Source: Ectocarpus siliculosus (Eukaryota > Sar > Phaeophyceae > Ectocarpales > Ectocarpaceae). From it: DNA of 64,000 bases. Positions 12,015 through 26,100 of this stretch are shown here, piece after piece. A program made the position numbers and the translations under genes. The notes under the pieces are model-generated. The model searched no databases. It saw only the letters and a list, made by a program, of their open reading frames with translations, and had not been told where the DNA came from. Each line of letters begins with the position of its first letter. Position 1 is the stretch's first letter. The stretch lies in the NCBI GenBank assembly GCA_000310025.1, contig FN648484.1, positions 36,812-100,811 on the forward strand, read 5' to 3'.

Positions 12015-14219
12015 ATGTCGGAGAGGAAAGCGGTAATCAAGAATGCCGACATGTCCGAAGACATGCAACAGGATGCGGTAGACTGCGCGTCCCAGGCTTT
12101 GGAAAAGTACAACATTGAGAAGGCAAGTTCATTTCCGTACCATTCCGTTCGCAGGGTTTATCTCACGGGTGAAGTAGCGAAAATCATATTTTTTTCGCTG
12201 GGCTAGTGGTCAAGTTGAGTGAAGCCAACGGAGGCAACGAGATGGGCGGGACCATAGACTGGCGCAGGAGGCCTCTCCCAAATCCAATACGAATGATCTC
12301 GTTATGGAGAGAGAACTAGACATACGAGAGAGTTCCTGTATTTGCGGTGGTAGAAAGTATCCTAGCGCTTGAAATTCGTGGGAAAGTGCGTCAAAAAGGA
12401 GTTCCAGTGATAACAACAACTGGGATGATGTGGTGCGGTTGTGGTGCTGTGATTCCGCACCAAATTTGCTGTTTCCTCGTGAATGTTGAGGAACACGATT
12501 CCTCTACTGAGCATGCGCTTGGCTTTTTCATCCGCACAATACCAGCAGCGGAGCCTTCGATAGTTCGTTCTTTGCTCCGATTTCACGCGGCAGCAGTACT
12601 TGTTAAGCTGCTGCAGTGACGGCAATGGCAGCTCGAACGGGTACTGTATTGAGGTGCCGCTGCAACTCTGCGTACCAATCGTGGTGCACCAGAGTGCTGG
12701 GCATTGGTGGTCATGTCTTTCTTTCTCCTCCGTCGTTTTCTTTGGCATACGCATGTTGCCCCGCTGTGTCGAAGCTCCACCTGGTGTTTGGTGCACCCCG
12801 GCCGTTCCTCCTGTGTTCGCGTGCTAATTTATGCCATGTCCGGCCATGCGTCCCTTCGTTTTGTGCGTCAAGTGTGCTCTGCAACACCACCTCCGTCTCG
12901 CCTGCTCATATTTACATGTGCTCCGTCCTCACCTGCTACTAAGGTCGCATCTACACTGTCTAGCGAGGGCTTTCTGCCTAGGGCTCGTGTTTGGCCTCGC
13001 CTTCTGGTATATGCTGAACTCTCGGTCCTCTTCTCGCAAGCTCAACCCACACAACCCTCCCTCTCACGAACCTCGTCGTGACGTGACCCGACGTGTCGCG
13101 GTCTGTTCTCGCGTGTGTGTGTGTGCCGTTCCACCGCAGGACATTGCCGCCTTCATCAAGAAGGAGTTCGACAAGAAGTACAGCGCAACCTGGCACTGCA
13201 TTGTGGGCCGCAACTTTGGGTCCTACGTTACCCACGAGACGAAGCACTTCATCTACTTCTACTTGGGCCAGGCAAGTTCTCCCGAAAGACGGGTCGATCG
13301 ATCGGCATAAGAGCACTGCAGATACCGCCCAGTAGTTACAAAAACTTGTGCTCAACATACCATCGAACTGAAGAACTTGAGCACGTTTTGTGAGCCCGCT
13401 TGAGAACCCCTGCACTAAATCTACATAGCGGCGATTTGTAGCCCACAAGAGGAACTATTGTAATTGTAATTGTAAGAACCACAGCACGGGCCAAAGCTAG
13501 CGGTTCTCAAGTGGGGGCTATCGCTTCGTGCACTATTGTAAGTAGCCTGTTTGGTGGGCGCAAAGTGCAACTTGCTTCGAGCAAATCGATCGTGGCCACC
13601 TGCGAAGTCTCAAGGAACGGGGGGATGTCTGTGTACTTTTTTCTCGCCGACACAGTCCCGCACCCTTGTTGTAGTAGCGATCTACTCGACGACAGGTTGA
13701 GACGAATGCACCCGTGTTTATTTATTGCTTCTCTTGTAGAACAGCGGCGAACATGTCGAGCGCCCGGCGTGCTATTTTTTGCCGGGTTTGACGTGCCAAC
13801 CGGAGGTCACGACTACCCCGCACTTGTAGGATTACAGCAGTACTGCTGTACCCCCAAGACCTTTCTTTTTGTTGCACACGTGAACGGAGGTGTTGGTTGG
13901 AGCTCGTTGGTTGGAGCTCGTTTCTTGGTTCTCCTTTCCCCGTCGAAAGCGCCTCACGAATATTCAACTGCGGGGATGGCTCGACCTGTTCGCCTCCGTT
14001 GTTAATCGTGGCTGTACGTACGTATATACTGTAGCGTGTGCGTATGTGTCGTCCCGACGTTAGTTTTCGGGACAAAACAATCGGTTTGTCTTCATTTCGC
14101 TGACTTGAGACAAATCTCTTTCCGAGCCGATCTGACCTTTTGGAGCGTGTCGACGGCTTCTTTGCCTGCCCGTCCGCCTGGCCAATCAGGTGGCAGTTCT
14201 TCTCTTCAAGTCAGGATGA
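12015..14219 (+). CDS. DYNLL1: dynein light chain LC8 (DYNLL family)
   Basis: Exons 12015-12122, 13140-13271 and 14190-14219 join to an 89-residue protein. It starts [18 protein letters not shown] and contains the invariant strand [20 protein letters not shown], then FYLGQ and the final VAVLLFKSG. Length and sequence are close to animal LC8 (89 residues), so the assignment is secure. Known: LC8 is a homodimeric hub that binds short linear motifs in dynein intermediate chain and many partners, in cytoplasmic and flagellar dynein. Odd: both introns are phase 0 and begin GCAAGTTC rather than GT; conserved protein sequence on each side fixes these borders. The last exon is only 30 bp. The start is the first Met, where known LC8 proteins start. 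Confidence 0.96.
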
Positions 14220-16761
14220 GGCAGACTCACGCAAACGAGACGAGATGAGACAAGGCAGCAGGCGCAGGCGCAGGCGAAAAGTTTTTTTGGTTTTGCGGCC
14301 GTTCTGGTGGAACCGCGCGCTCTCGGCCCGGGTGCTGCCTCCCCCCTCCTCGCATCGATGGGCTGAGCCGAACATTTGTACACTAGTCCCTACGGCAACG
14401 CCCCCGCCTCGGCTAACAGCAGCCGCCGCCGCAGCAGCAGCAGGTTAGGAGGGTGGGAACAAAGCATGGTGACAACACGTTCAAGCCAGCTATGTGCGCA
14501 CAAGCTTGGATAGGCACGCGACTCCGCTACGCCCCCTCAGTCTGCGCCACCGGGTGGCATTTCTGCCCTCCCTTTGTCGCGCCAATCGCGTCCTACAGCC
14601 TTGCAAGGTAGACTCGGCAGCAGCTGTGATTTGAGTTGCTGTTGGGTTGCTGTTGTTTTTGATGCGGCGCGGGTGGTGTGCTAGGCGGGATGATGCATCT
14701 GAGGCCGTTTTTTTTTTTTGTTGAACCCGGCGGGGTGTGCGTGGTAATAAGGAGCATAGCGTGCACTCCACCGCACGGCACGTTTTTTTAGGAATGGGAT
14801 TGGCCGATTACTATTGTAGATACTGCAGGCGGTGGTTGGATGGATGGATGGGTCGTCGTTACGTTCAAGTGTACCGCACACACGGTAAACCGTAGCGGTA
14901 TCGTCTCGCAGTCCCATCAGACGTTCTGGGAGCTTTGTAGGTTAGAGGGAGAAGGCGGAGGGTGGAAATAATGTGCCCTACGATGCAAGATGGTTGTATC
15001 TCGTTGTTTTTCTAGGCTGCCATGTTGGTGTGGGCCACGCGGATCGAGGCGGAATACGAGGCTACGTGCAGATGGCAGCACGTCAGATTCGGGGCAACGG
15101 CCATGACCCGCTCCTAGGATACTGGTACTACGTGTTTAGATTGAGGTTACACGTGCGCCTGGAACTATGATGGTCATGAGAAACATCACACACTTTTTAT
15201 CAAACCACCTCAATTTTGATGTGGATCGCTGCAGCGAAGGGACCAGTACGTGCTGCAGCGGTAAACAAGGGGACATGTGTGTGCAGGCAGCATCGACCCA
15301 CCGTAAGGCAATTCCTTTATTTCGCGAAAGGCTTAAGGACACATTAACATGCCGGCAAGCTCGTGATGGTTCAGAGCGCGGGATTATCGTTGTGTCGCAC
15401 CGTGCCAGCGACACGGCCTTCCTGGCACAGCAGGGGGGGATAAAGAACGATATCAAACTGCCTTTGCGGATCGATGGACAGGAAAATTGCTCCTAATGGC
15501 GTCGATGCACCTTGTCAAGGATGCTCTTAAGGTCCCTGCGGCAAGAAAATACCACGTGATGAGGGCCGGCAGAAGAATATTTGGCTTGATGCCACGTGTG
15601 CACCACCGATGGAAGCAATCATCTTCGTTGAAGAGCACCAACTATAAAAAAGACGGTAACAAACAGAACCACCAGATCCGGTTCAGAAGAACGCTGTGTG
15701 ACTGTCACACCAGCAGGCTATATTACACCCAACCAAGACGATCACAGCCACTTGATAAATTACGGCGGCATCCAACCACATGCAGCGCCATGAAAAGAGC
15801 AAAAAACAGTGTTCAAAACAGAAATTAGACGTGCTGTATGTACACACGGACGGCCGCGGAATCTCCGAACCGAATCAAGCGGTCGCATTGCCGGCGTGCC
15901 ATATCACAGCAGTTAACCTTCCCGAAAAGGTTTTGGGGCCACGAACAAAACTACACCAACACCGCGGGGGAGCAGGGCAGGCAGGATGGCTGGCCGTCCA
16001 AAAAATAGGTACTCGCGAAGCAATCAAAAACAACGATAAATGTCAAGTCCACCAGCCGAGCACTGAGGAGGAGAGGGGGGAGGATCATCTGTTTATATCC
16101 TCTCCTTTCTTCTTTCGACGTTGCGCGCCCAAGAGCTCTCGAGTCTAATTGGCACCATGCCCTTACCCGCCACACACACTGCTCTGCGAAAGAGCAACAC
16201 ACCCAAATACCTGTCCACGCTTAAATTTTCATGGCAACACGAAAGAAGCATAATATAATGCAAAGCCGTTTCACTCTTATAGTGCGCGGGGGTATAGTCT
16301 AGCCTGGTCGTAACCATGAAGAAGCCGCCGCACCACCTTTCCCTTGGCTCAAGAACCTCTCCTGAAATAACATGCTTAAAAACTGCAAAATTCTGGCCAA
16401 AGGCACCTAACTAACTGGGTGAGGCTGCTCTCCGACCTGCCTCCCTTCTAGCTTGGCTCAGCGTAAACAAAGAGAGCAACGGGATCACGTGCTGCACCAC
16501 GCAGAAACGCAGCAAATGCTCGAACCGTCACGAGAGACAAAACACCAAATAACAAACAACTGAATCACGACCGACTCAAGCACAAGAGCGATACCACACT
16601 GCTGTGGGTTGGCAAAGATGCTTGCCCAAACAAATCCTTGCAAGGGGCCAAGACAAAAAAACGATTTGGTCGTCGACGACATGGTCTGGCATGAACCAAG
16701 GGCTATACAATAGTACATACGAACGACACAAACGGACAAAACCCTTCGGAGGAGTCCAACA
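14220..16761. other. intergenic / convergent 3' region, no supported gene
   Basis: It lies between LC8 (+) and the end of the RND transporter gene (-). Plus-strand open frames at 15167-16148 run on but have no recognised similarity or coherent splice sites. A GCC/GCA microsatellite lies near 14410-14441. Parts are probably 3' UTR. Confidence 0.35.
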
Positions 16762-16923
16762 TCGTGTGTACACAGAGGGAAGAGAGTGCTGAACTCTTCT
16801 CGCATTAAAAATCGAAGGCAAAGTACCGCAGGAGGGGAGGGTAGATAGGGGCTCTTCGGTGTGACCACGGGTTGGAGTAAACGGCACTAGTGCTGTGAGT
16901 GCTGATGTGAAGTCAAGACAAAA
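16762..16923 (+). mobile_element. 5'-truncated SINE copy
   Basis: This segment matches the 3' part of the complete SINE at 31547-31858. Shared stretches include TCGTGTGTACACAGAGGGAA, GTGCTGAACTCTTC, ATTAAAAATCGAAGG and the run from GTGACCACGGGTTGGAG to the tail. It lacks the tRNA-like head and ends in A-rich then (AT)n sequence instead of the T run. 5' truncation is typical of target-primed insertion. Confidence 0.7.
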
Positions 16924-17160
16924 TATATATATATATATCGTACAAAATCGCCAAAAGAAACGAACATGGACAACTACAAAAAAACATTAAAAAGATAGAA
17001 CAACCGTCTGTCACTGACAGGGAGGACTCACACAAGTCAGAGAGAGGCTGTACAATGCCCGTTGGGAACAAGAACAACCTTCATCGCCAACCAAGGCTGA
17101 ACGTGAGAGACTGAGGGCAAAGACAAGACGGCGAGCAAAGAGCCAAGCAAAAACGCAGCT

Positions 17161-20100
17161 CTATCTGCCTTCAGAAGGCGAGACCTTCGAATTCGAGCCG
17201 TTTCCAACTGGCGTTACCGCAGCCTGGACGTGCCCCTTTTCCTTCAGGTCACCGTCAGCAGCCCTGATCGGTGGGGGACACAAGGGCAGGACAGGAGTTG
17301 GGAAGGCGCGATAGGGGCGGGCGGCGGCACGCTGTCGTTTCTTCCAACACGAGAGTCTGAAGAGAAAAGATGACGAGGTCTAACAGACAGGAGTCAAAGG
17401 CGGCTTCCAATGGATGACCCTTAGAAGGTCCGTCGGCTTGCTTTCAACAACGGATAACCTCAGCCCAACCATGAAGAAGGACTTCAATGCTCTATCAAGC
17501 AAAGTAAGACCTCGCCGTGGTTCGGCACGAAGCGAACGAGACACTCAAGATCGACCAAGAACTCGCCTCGCCGGAAAAAGAACGGCTGCGCGAGATACTA
17601 GAATCGGCATCCTCTGACGGATGGATGCAGTTGAAAGTGAAATGTCCCAAGTGGATCACTTTTTCGTCACTCGACTTCTTGGATACTCAGCGGCCGGGTC
17701 TACACGCCCTGTTACAAAAAGAAAACGCCTGCAGCCAACGGACTACCTCAATCAAGTCACTTGCAAGAAAAGAAGGAAGAAAACAAATCCGTTGAAAGTT
17801 ACACCATAGTGCAAGCTAGAACAAGCCCCGCAAAACACACACTCACAGCGGCAGGTGTGGGACGGTTGAAACCGGAGTATACAAATATGCTGCCCAAGGC
17901 TTTCGTTCACCTGTAGGATGCCGGGCCCACGAGGCTGAGCAGGACAGGAAGAAGAATCAGACCGTGCCCCAGACCCATGACGGCGGTCGCAAAGAACTGC
18001 TTGAAGAGCACCTGTGTGCCCGCCCGCATGCCCATCGCGAAAGAAAACAAACGTTTGTTGATGCAAACGTCAACCGCGAGGAAGTATCATGGCTACCTAG
18101 ATGCGGTGGGAGTGGTGGAAAAAGCCGACTCTTCTGTCTCATCTTGAAGGAAAGTGCGAGCAAATACCAGGCTGGCGCCAACTTCGCGGGGCCACCCGTG
18201 CACGCGTTTGGCTCAAAGCAGCACGCGCGATGAAAACAAATCTCAATGGTCGCCTGCATCGATGTGGGCCTCTACGGACTGGCATGTTGACAGCTTGGGA
18301 GAACTTGCCTCGAGTTTCGACACCAATGCTATTATAGCTAGAGTTTCATGCAACGTAGGTGCTCCTAAGAGCATGCGCCGCTTGGACGCGGCCCGTTTCG
18401 GGTGTCCCTTGTTTCATGCACGGATCTTTCCTTTTCCATGTCGACATCGGCAATTTTTTTTAGCACAACAGTTTTTTCGGTGTCCCACGAGGTACACGAA
18501 AGTCGCTTCTCATCTTCATTGGTCGAAATGGCGGGGGGGCTTGAAGGACTTGTTTCGGGCTGAGCCACACAAGCTAATAGCAAGGGCATGCTGAGGTCAG
18601 CATCAAGGGTTCCGGCCTTCACTCGGTAAATGACTACTATTATTGCACACACAAATTTAACCTAAATGGCGCGGGAGGAACCGACTATTTATTGCACACA
18701 CAAATTAAACCTAAATCGTGGGGGAGCAGCCGCAGGAAGAGTTGTCAGGCAATAACCAACTCTTGCTTTATCTCCTCGTCCTCTTGTCCCTCACCCTGAA
18801 TACGTAGGAGGCAGACAAGGAGAGCAGCACCACCGCCAGGAACGTCGAAACCCCACCATGAATCACAGCCACACCGATGTCAGCAAGAGCCTGCAGTTAC
18901 GGTGCATGGGTGGGGGCGGCGGGGGGGGGGGGGAGAAGGCCAAGCAAATAAGCACAACGGGGGTTCAAAACCACAAACACGTCACACCACATGAGGCCCC
19001 ACGTAGTACATACTCGTGACCAGAGGGACAACACGCAACAGGTCCAATCGCCCCTTGGGGGAGACAGTCTCTTCGGCTGGCCTAAGCGGCGAGAAGACTA
19101 TCCATCACTCGTCGCACCTGGACCGTTCTCTCGTCCCTGGTCCCCGTCTTGACCATGAAGGAATGCGCCACATGTGCCGCGTAATCGACGGAGAGGCCGA
19201 CCGCCAACACCAGGTTGATCACGGCAATCGTGTCGATGGACAACCCCCAGTAGTACCTATCACAAACGGACAACCGATGCAAGAGGCATCGTTCGACATG
19301 GCACAATCACAAACCAAAAGCTACGTATGTAGAAACGGAGCAAAACATTGATTCCCAGCTGCGTTACTTGGTGTCCGGGGGGGGGGGGAGTCTTGCATGA
19401 CTACGATTTGTACAACCGTTACGCAACCAAGGTCGACAAGGCGAGAGCTTCCACCCCAGGGAGGTTGAAGACACATGGGGGCGATGGGGGTGACCATGGC
19501 TAATGCTGCTGTACAGCGAGGGGTGTTACTTCTGGCGCAGGGTGAAGTGAAAAAGGGTCTGCCAACTGGGGGGTTGCACAAGGCAAGGACAGACTATTAA
19601 ATGCCGCAGACGCCAGGTCGAGAAGCTATCGAGAACATGCAAGAAATTCCCGTTGTTTACTGGCAGACGAAGAAAGAAACTAGATTCCGTGTGGGTAGGG
19701 TACATAAAAACGTTTTTTCCGATACACTGTGAAATCGTGGAAGCGGTGTGAGGTGCACCCGCGTGTGCATGGCGAGAGTCGCGGAATGCTATCTCCCGCA
19801 CCCCCCGCAAACCCTTGCCTCCGACAAAACCAAAACAGATACGCGAGTGATGAAACATGGACCAGATCACACACGACACGAGGCCCTCCAACTACAATAG
19901 CTCACATAATGCCCAAAACGTCCACGATCGTGAAGGTGACCATGAGGAAAACAAGGCCCGCCGTGGCTGGATGCGCGATCAGGATAAGCGTCAGGACAAG
20001 CACCACCGCCAAGCACAGACCGAGGCCCTGGTACAGCTCCTGGTAGATGATCTGGAACGTCTCCCACTGGAAATACCTGCACCGTGCAGGAACCGTTCCG

Positions 20101-23100
20101 CAGCAACGAGAGACGGAAGGGGAGAGACGGAAGGGGAGAGACGGAAGGGGTGGGATTGGCGGTGAGTGCTGCGGTTCCTCTTTTCGTACTATTTAGGACC
20201 TTGAAGAGGCTCTGGGCTTTCACAGAGAGTACGCGGACGGTTGTTCATGACGCCTTTGATCATCGCGAATACCCTGGACCAAAACCGGGGACGTTTGTAA
20301 CCCAAACATACCATGCGTGAGCGTGGGGCTATCTATACAAGCTGTGACCCTGCTTATTTGGGGACTTCATGCTTGCCACGCGGTTTGCTTTTCCAGGACT
20401 TTATATTTAATAACAACGATGATAGTGACATGACACAAACCAAAGAACTATTTAAATAACTTAACTACTCAAGGAGGGTACGAGAAGAGGCGCTACAAAC
20501 GTAACACGTCCCACAGCACCAAGAGTTGAAAGCGCCCAACGCAAAAAACAGGGAAAAATAGGCGTGTTTGCTCACCTTTCACTCCATGGGAACGCTTCGA
20601 AGCTCCAGTCGTCCATCACGCTTCTCAAGTCAACCATCGCATCCACCTGCATAGAATAGACAGGCGCCGTCAGGATAAACGTTTACGTTGTCACCATGCT
20701 GACCGGCACGGGGCAACACATAAAACTAGGCCATGGATCAACCCGACCGTCACCGCCGTGCATCATCATGCACCACGGACTCACACGAGGCTGCAAAACA
20801 CGCGTTACTTTTAAAGGTGTTCCGTCGTGATCTTGCGTTTCCATTCGAATGCCAAACACCAAAAGCATCTATTCTTGTCACGGCCTTTTACGTCCTAGGC
20901 TGGGGTAGGAGTGAACCAAACGCCTCCTAAAATCGGGGATCAGCCGGAGGGCAGGCACACGGGGGTTACTCTAGCACCTGCTTGGCAGCGTCGCCGTTGA
21001 TGTCGCCGCTGTACTCGGACTGGATGGCCGCCGCTCTGATGCTCCCGTCCTCCTCGACGACGACATTGGCACTGTACTTGATACCATCATCGGAGGCCAA
21101 GAATGCCGCAAGACTGGACTGGAACTCCGTTTCGTCGGAGAACACCGTGTACTCTCCGTCGAAGGAGGTGCTGCAAGTGTCCAGGTAGGCATAAATAAAC
21201 AGCACAAGACGAGCACGAGGTACGTGGAAGAAAGTGTGTGTGTGTGTGTGTGAAGGGGGGGGGGTGAAAATGTGCCGCGTTTTTCGTGCCGTGTGCGTGT
21301 GCAGCAAAAACATATCATCAACGCACTCTCAAGAGCACAACGGGTGAAAAGTGAGTGAGAGAGAGAGAGATACGGGCATCCTGACAACAAGAAAACCGAG
21401 CCAGGGGGGCATGGAAAAGGTTAGGGCTGTGTACTGCTAGGCACAGGGTGGGTGCTAGCAAAGGTTTAGCTCATACCCTGATCGTGTGCAGAAACACCCA
21501 CCGAGAATAAAATTCCAACAAGACACAAGAAAACTAGCCGAATGAAGCGCAGGGAAACAATCGCTCAGCACTGCCATAAAAGCTGCAGGTGCACAGCTGG
21601 GACCGGTGGCATGACGTCCAAGGACCGGGGGGGGGGGCGTTCCAAAGGTACTGGATTTGGTGCTAAGTCCAAGTATTATCTAGGAGTAGGACAATTTCTT
21701 CGGCTGAGCACAACGTGCTATAATACTGCTGTTTCGTGCGAATGCTACAAGTTGTTCGGGGCTGGGTTGAGTGGTTACCTAGGGACAAGAGTGGCTGTGC
21801 CTTCCGCTTCGGCGTAAACGATGAGGTCGTCGAACCAGCTGAAGAACGTCCCGCTCGTGGCAGGGTCCTGACATCACCATCGCAAATGAAACGCAGCAGT
21901 CCTATGGTCACGAAACGCTAACACCATCCTGTGTACACCATCACCAACACGAGCGTAGGCTAAGAGCTCAACTCGCTACTACTATAGAAGCCGAACTCAA
22001 ATCGTTAGACTATTCCGCGCTGACTAGTCTGATGGTTGATTTGGGCTTCTGCACTACGAAGGGCGTACCGCCACATGATTACACAAAAATGCCATGACAC
22101 GCATCTCCGTGCAAACGGTGGAACCGGTCCAGCAAATCACCCCGAAAAGTCTCTGCCGAGCTCACTCTCATGTCGCGGTCGCTCCGCCTTCTACGGCGGC
22201 TACCCATCACGTGCCAGGTGAACCTATGCATCTGCAAATGACATGACGGTTGAGGTCCGTCACCTTGATGTACGGCGACCTGTCGTCTCCAAAGCCGGTC
22301 AGCTTGGCGGACACGTCTGCTAGCTCCGCCTGCAGGGAGAAGTAGTCGATGTCTTCGGTCACAATCTCTACGTCCGCGCCGACGCTCCCGAAGTACCTGC
22401 CGTTGTGCACACCCACACCACACCACACCACACCACACGATACGATGCGTTCAGGAGGTCCAGTTAACGCAACAGGGGTAATCCGGGATAAGTGGGTAGC
22501 GTATGGTAGAGGTAGTATGTAGACAAGATGCACCAGCCATATTCTTATATTCTTTAACAGTTTCGGTTGTTGTGTGCTACCGTCACTCACTGAAGAAAAG
22601 GGGTTGGGGGTTGGTCATACGCCGAACAGAAGAGGGTCTAAAAAAATCCTCACAGCCGGTTGGCGAGGGCGAGGAATCGATGGACATCAGTCGAGAGACG
22701 GGGGACAATCAGCAGCAAGCAGTCAACAACGAGTTCTGACCAATCGCACGACGTGCAAAAACTGGAAGTAGTGACTCTGGTGAGAACATTGAGGAAAAAC
22801 AACAACAACAACAACAACAACAACAGCAACACACAACAGCACGCAACAAACAACAACCATGCATGCACCCACGCACATCTCTCGCGCGTTGATCGTATCG
22901 AGGAGGTAAGACCCGTCAGGGATGAACGCCTCGTCGGTATCATCCACGCCAAGCTGGCTAGCCCCGTAGCAGCAAAACGCCTGCAAACGACAGCAGCAAT
23001 TGGGACGTACCGCGTAGAAAAATGCCGTTAGATAAGACACACATGTAACGGCCTGCGATGATTTCTGAACTTTTCCTTGCGGCCTAGAGAGCGGGTTGGT

Positions 23101-26100
23101 CGCCGAGTACCTTGCAGGAAAGTGAAAGAAAACCGCACCAAACTAAGCCGCAGCGTCGGCACGAGAATGGAGCGTCGGTTCATCAACATCATCATCATCA
23201 TCATCATCGTATCCAACACCAACCGCGCCAAAAATCACAAAAAAAAAAAAGAAGTGAACCAACGACCACGACGACTTGCCAGCGGCGAAAAAAAGACAAA
23301 AAAAAACGCGCTGGACATGTCGATCGCTAAAACCATGGAACCAGACAAAGAGCACGAACAACAACGCGCAAACACGAGAACGACACCGTGCTGTCGTCAT
23401 CACGAGAAACGTACGGCAGCAAACAACTCACGAATATGATGCCGAAGACGGCGATGATTGCGGCCTTGACAGGTTTCTTCGTGAGAACGGGGGCGTACTT
23501 GTCGCCGACAAACTTCTCCAGCCGTCCCCTTTCGCCCCAGGTAGGGTCCTGAACCAAAGCAGCAAAAACAGGCAGAACCAAAATATCACACAAAAAATAT
23601 GTACCATAGAATGCTAGAAATGACAAGGACGAGACACAAAGACAAGGGCCCGGCAGCCGGGCAAGATGGAGAGTTGAAGCAACCCTCGCTATTGTACTGC
23701 CAACACTTCCAACGCACCCGTTCGGACGGGTTTAATATTCTCGATAGCACAGACTTTCTTTTGGTGCCATGTAGTACATTACGAGTATTGCACCACGACC
23801 GGGTTCAAAGAGCAACGGCAGCTTTGCCGGGCATAAAGAAAGAAACACGTGATGCGTAGTGTATGTATGCACCATCCCCGACAGTAGCGGAGACGTGCCT
23901 ATCGCAGGAAAGACGGGGGGGCACACAAACAGCGCGCAACACGACCAAGGGCGAGAGTTACATCTTTCATCGCCCGCTGGTCGTAGTGCCAACGCCCGCA
24001 CGCCATTCGCAGCTGATGCACGGCGGATGCACGGTGGACGGGTTTGCAACACGAAAGCTAGGATAGACTGCCGCTGCACACACACCGCTTGGGCCAAGCA
24101 TGAACCTTCGAGAGATGTAATGCCGGCCGTTAATACACAATCGCTTAGCCGGCAAAACGAAAGCCAGGGCATCCACAACGACAACCCGTGAGGCGAGCTG
24201 CAACAGACAGGACAACAGCTGTATGCATACGTCGTTATTACCATCGTCAGAGCGAGGCAAGACTATCAGTCTCGCTCCGGGGCAGCCATCGACACACACA
24301 TACGTGTGCGTGAGGCACCAAGGGAGTGCGAATTTTCGCCCCTCGATAGGCGTGAGGGGAGACCAACGCCACAGCAGATCTCTTTTTTCTCTCTCTCACC
24401 CATTCAGCGCTCGGTTCTGCGGCAGCCGCGGCCACCGCCGAGGGCCGCTTGTGCATGTCTTTGGTCTTCAAGAAGCAGCAGCAATCCAGCCTGCCCGCCT
24501 CTTGCCTCCTCATGTCGTACACCACGAAGGCAACAAATAGCGTCGACTATTGCGCACGGCAACGCCGACCCAGAAAAAAGCGTCGCCGTACAGCAGTCGA
24601 AGCACCGCGCCGTGCGCGAACAATCATGTGTGTGGGCGGACGGGACAAGAAGACACGGCAGTGTGGGCTAGTGGCCGCCGAGTTGCGCATGCGCCAAAGG
24701 TCGGTCCATGGACACACGCTGGTATTCAAGCCCAATTCAGAAGCCATGTCCAGCAGCAGAGTGCTGGGTTACGGCCGCACCAAGCAGCAGCAGCAACATG
24801 CAAATACAATCCCGCACGTCGCAAGACCTGTGACTAGCGAAATTTACACACCTTGCACGAGCCCTCCAGTGCATCGGCAGCACACAAGCTTGAGACAGAA
24901 CTACCGCTGAACTACCGCTGTACAAGCACGAGACTTACTCCAAAACTATCCCCACTTCGGTGTAGAAGCAGCAGCAGCCGCCGCCGCCGCCGCCGCCACA
25001 GCAGCAGCAGCAGCAGCGAAAATGCCAACCTTACCGCAACAAATGTGTGAATGTCAAAAAGTCCCAGTGGAGATCACACAGTCGAGAAAACCACAGCCAT
25101 GGCACCCGACCAACTCATGCGAGAGTGTACATCTTCTTTACCTGCAAAATGTAGAGCGCTAGGACACCCAGCGCGGAGTATACACAGAACGAAGACAGCG
25201 CCGGCAGTGCCGTGGTGGAGCTGATCATGAAGGCCACGAAGTCGGTGATGCTAGTCACCGTGATGGACACGCCTGCCAGGCCAACAGCAACACCGTCAAC
25301 GTCACAAAACATAGACTACACAGAAAAAAAAACATCCACGGTATGTATCCATTCTGTGCATTCACAGGTGGGGTCAATAATAAAAAGAAACAAAGCAAGC
25401 AAACAATGTCCGTAGTAAGCGTTTCGAAGGGCTGAATTGATGTTTGATTAGAGCAAATCTTCCAGAACGGAGCACCACTTCCCGCGTGTGTCGTGAAGCA
25501 AGCATTTTGTGAAAGCACGGGTGTGTTTGAGATGACAGCGCTTGTGTCAAGACCAACAACCCGCCAAACAGGGTTGTGGCAAGCATGGCTGTCCGCGTCC
25601 GACAACAAACGATATTGTATGCTAGCTGATTGGGACAAGCACCAACAAAGAGTGAGCAGCAACGCGTTTCGTCAAAATGTGCGCGTTCAATACACCGACG
25701 AAACGGACATAGCAACGACGATGACGTAATCTCAATACCGAGACACACGGGCACACCATGAACAACAAAAATTCTACAGCTGTGTCACGAAGACTTGACA
25801 GCAACGACAACTACTTAGGAATGAAGTCGTTCCAACCTGAAGTGCCGAGGCCCTCGCGCATCCGCTCCGGGATGGATTTTCTCGGGTCAGTCCTGCCGAA
25901 TGCGTTGCAGATGACGAAGCTGTCGTCCACTCCAAGCCCGAGCAGGATAAAGGGTAGCACCTGAGACAAACGGACGGAGCGGGTTGACATCAAACACCAC
26001 ACGTCCATGTGATCAGCCGCGCCAGACCCAATCAAAACGAGAGGGCAGCATGCGATAGGATCGAACTTTACCAACACGGCCATCGGCGTCTTCTCAACAT

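Noticed and set aside
15167-16148. Series of plus-strand open frames between LC8 and the RND transporter
   Set aside because: They sit in different frames, have no recognised similarity and no consistent donor/acceptor pairs. More likely 3' UTR or spacer.
16762-16923. Minus-strand open frame shared with 31528-31806, considered a conserved small protein
   Set aside because: The shared peptide is a by-product of the SINE body being present at both sites.
18779-19109. Early stops after exons 19 and 20 read as the gene's C-terminus
   Set aside because: Splicing at 19109 and 18795 joins in phase to the expected helix 11 and 12 sequences (GGVSTFLAVVLL and GLILLPVLLSLVG).
20966-21313. End of the RND transporter gene at an in-frame stop after exon 16
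   Set aside because: A donor lies just before that stop, and further exons carry the conserved second-half helices, ending at 17161.
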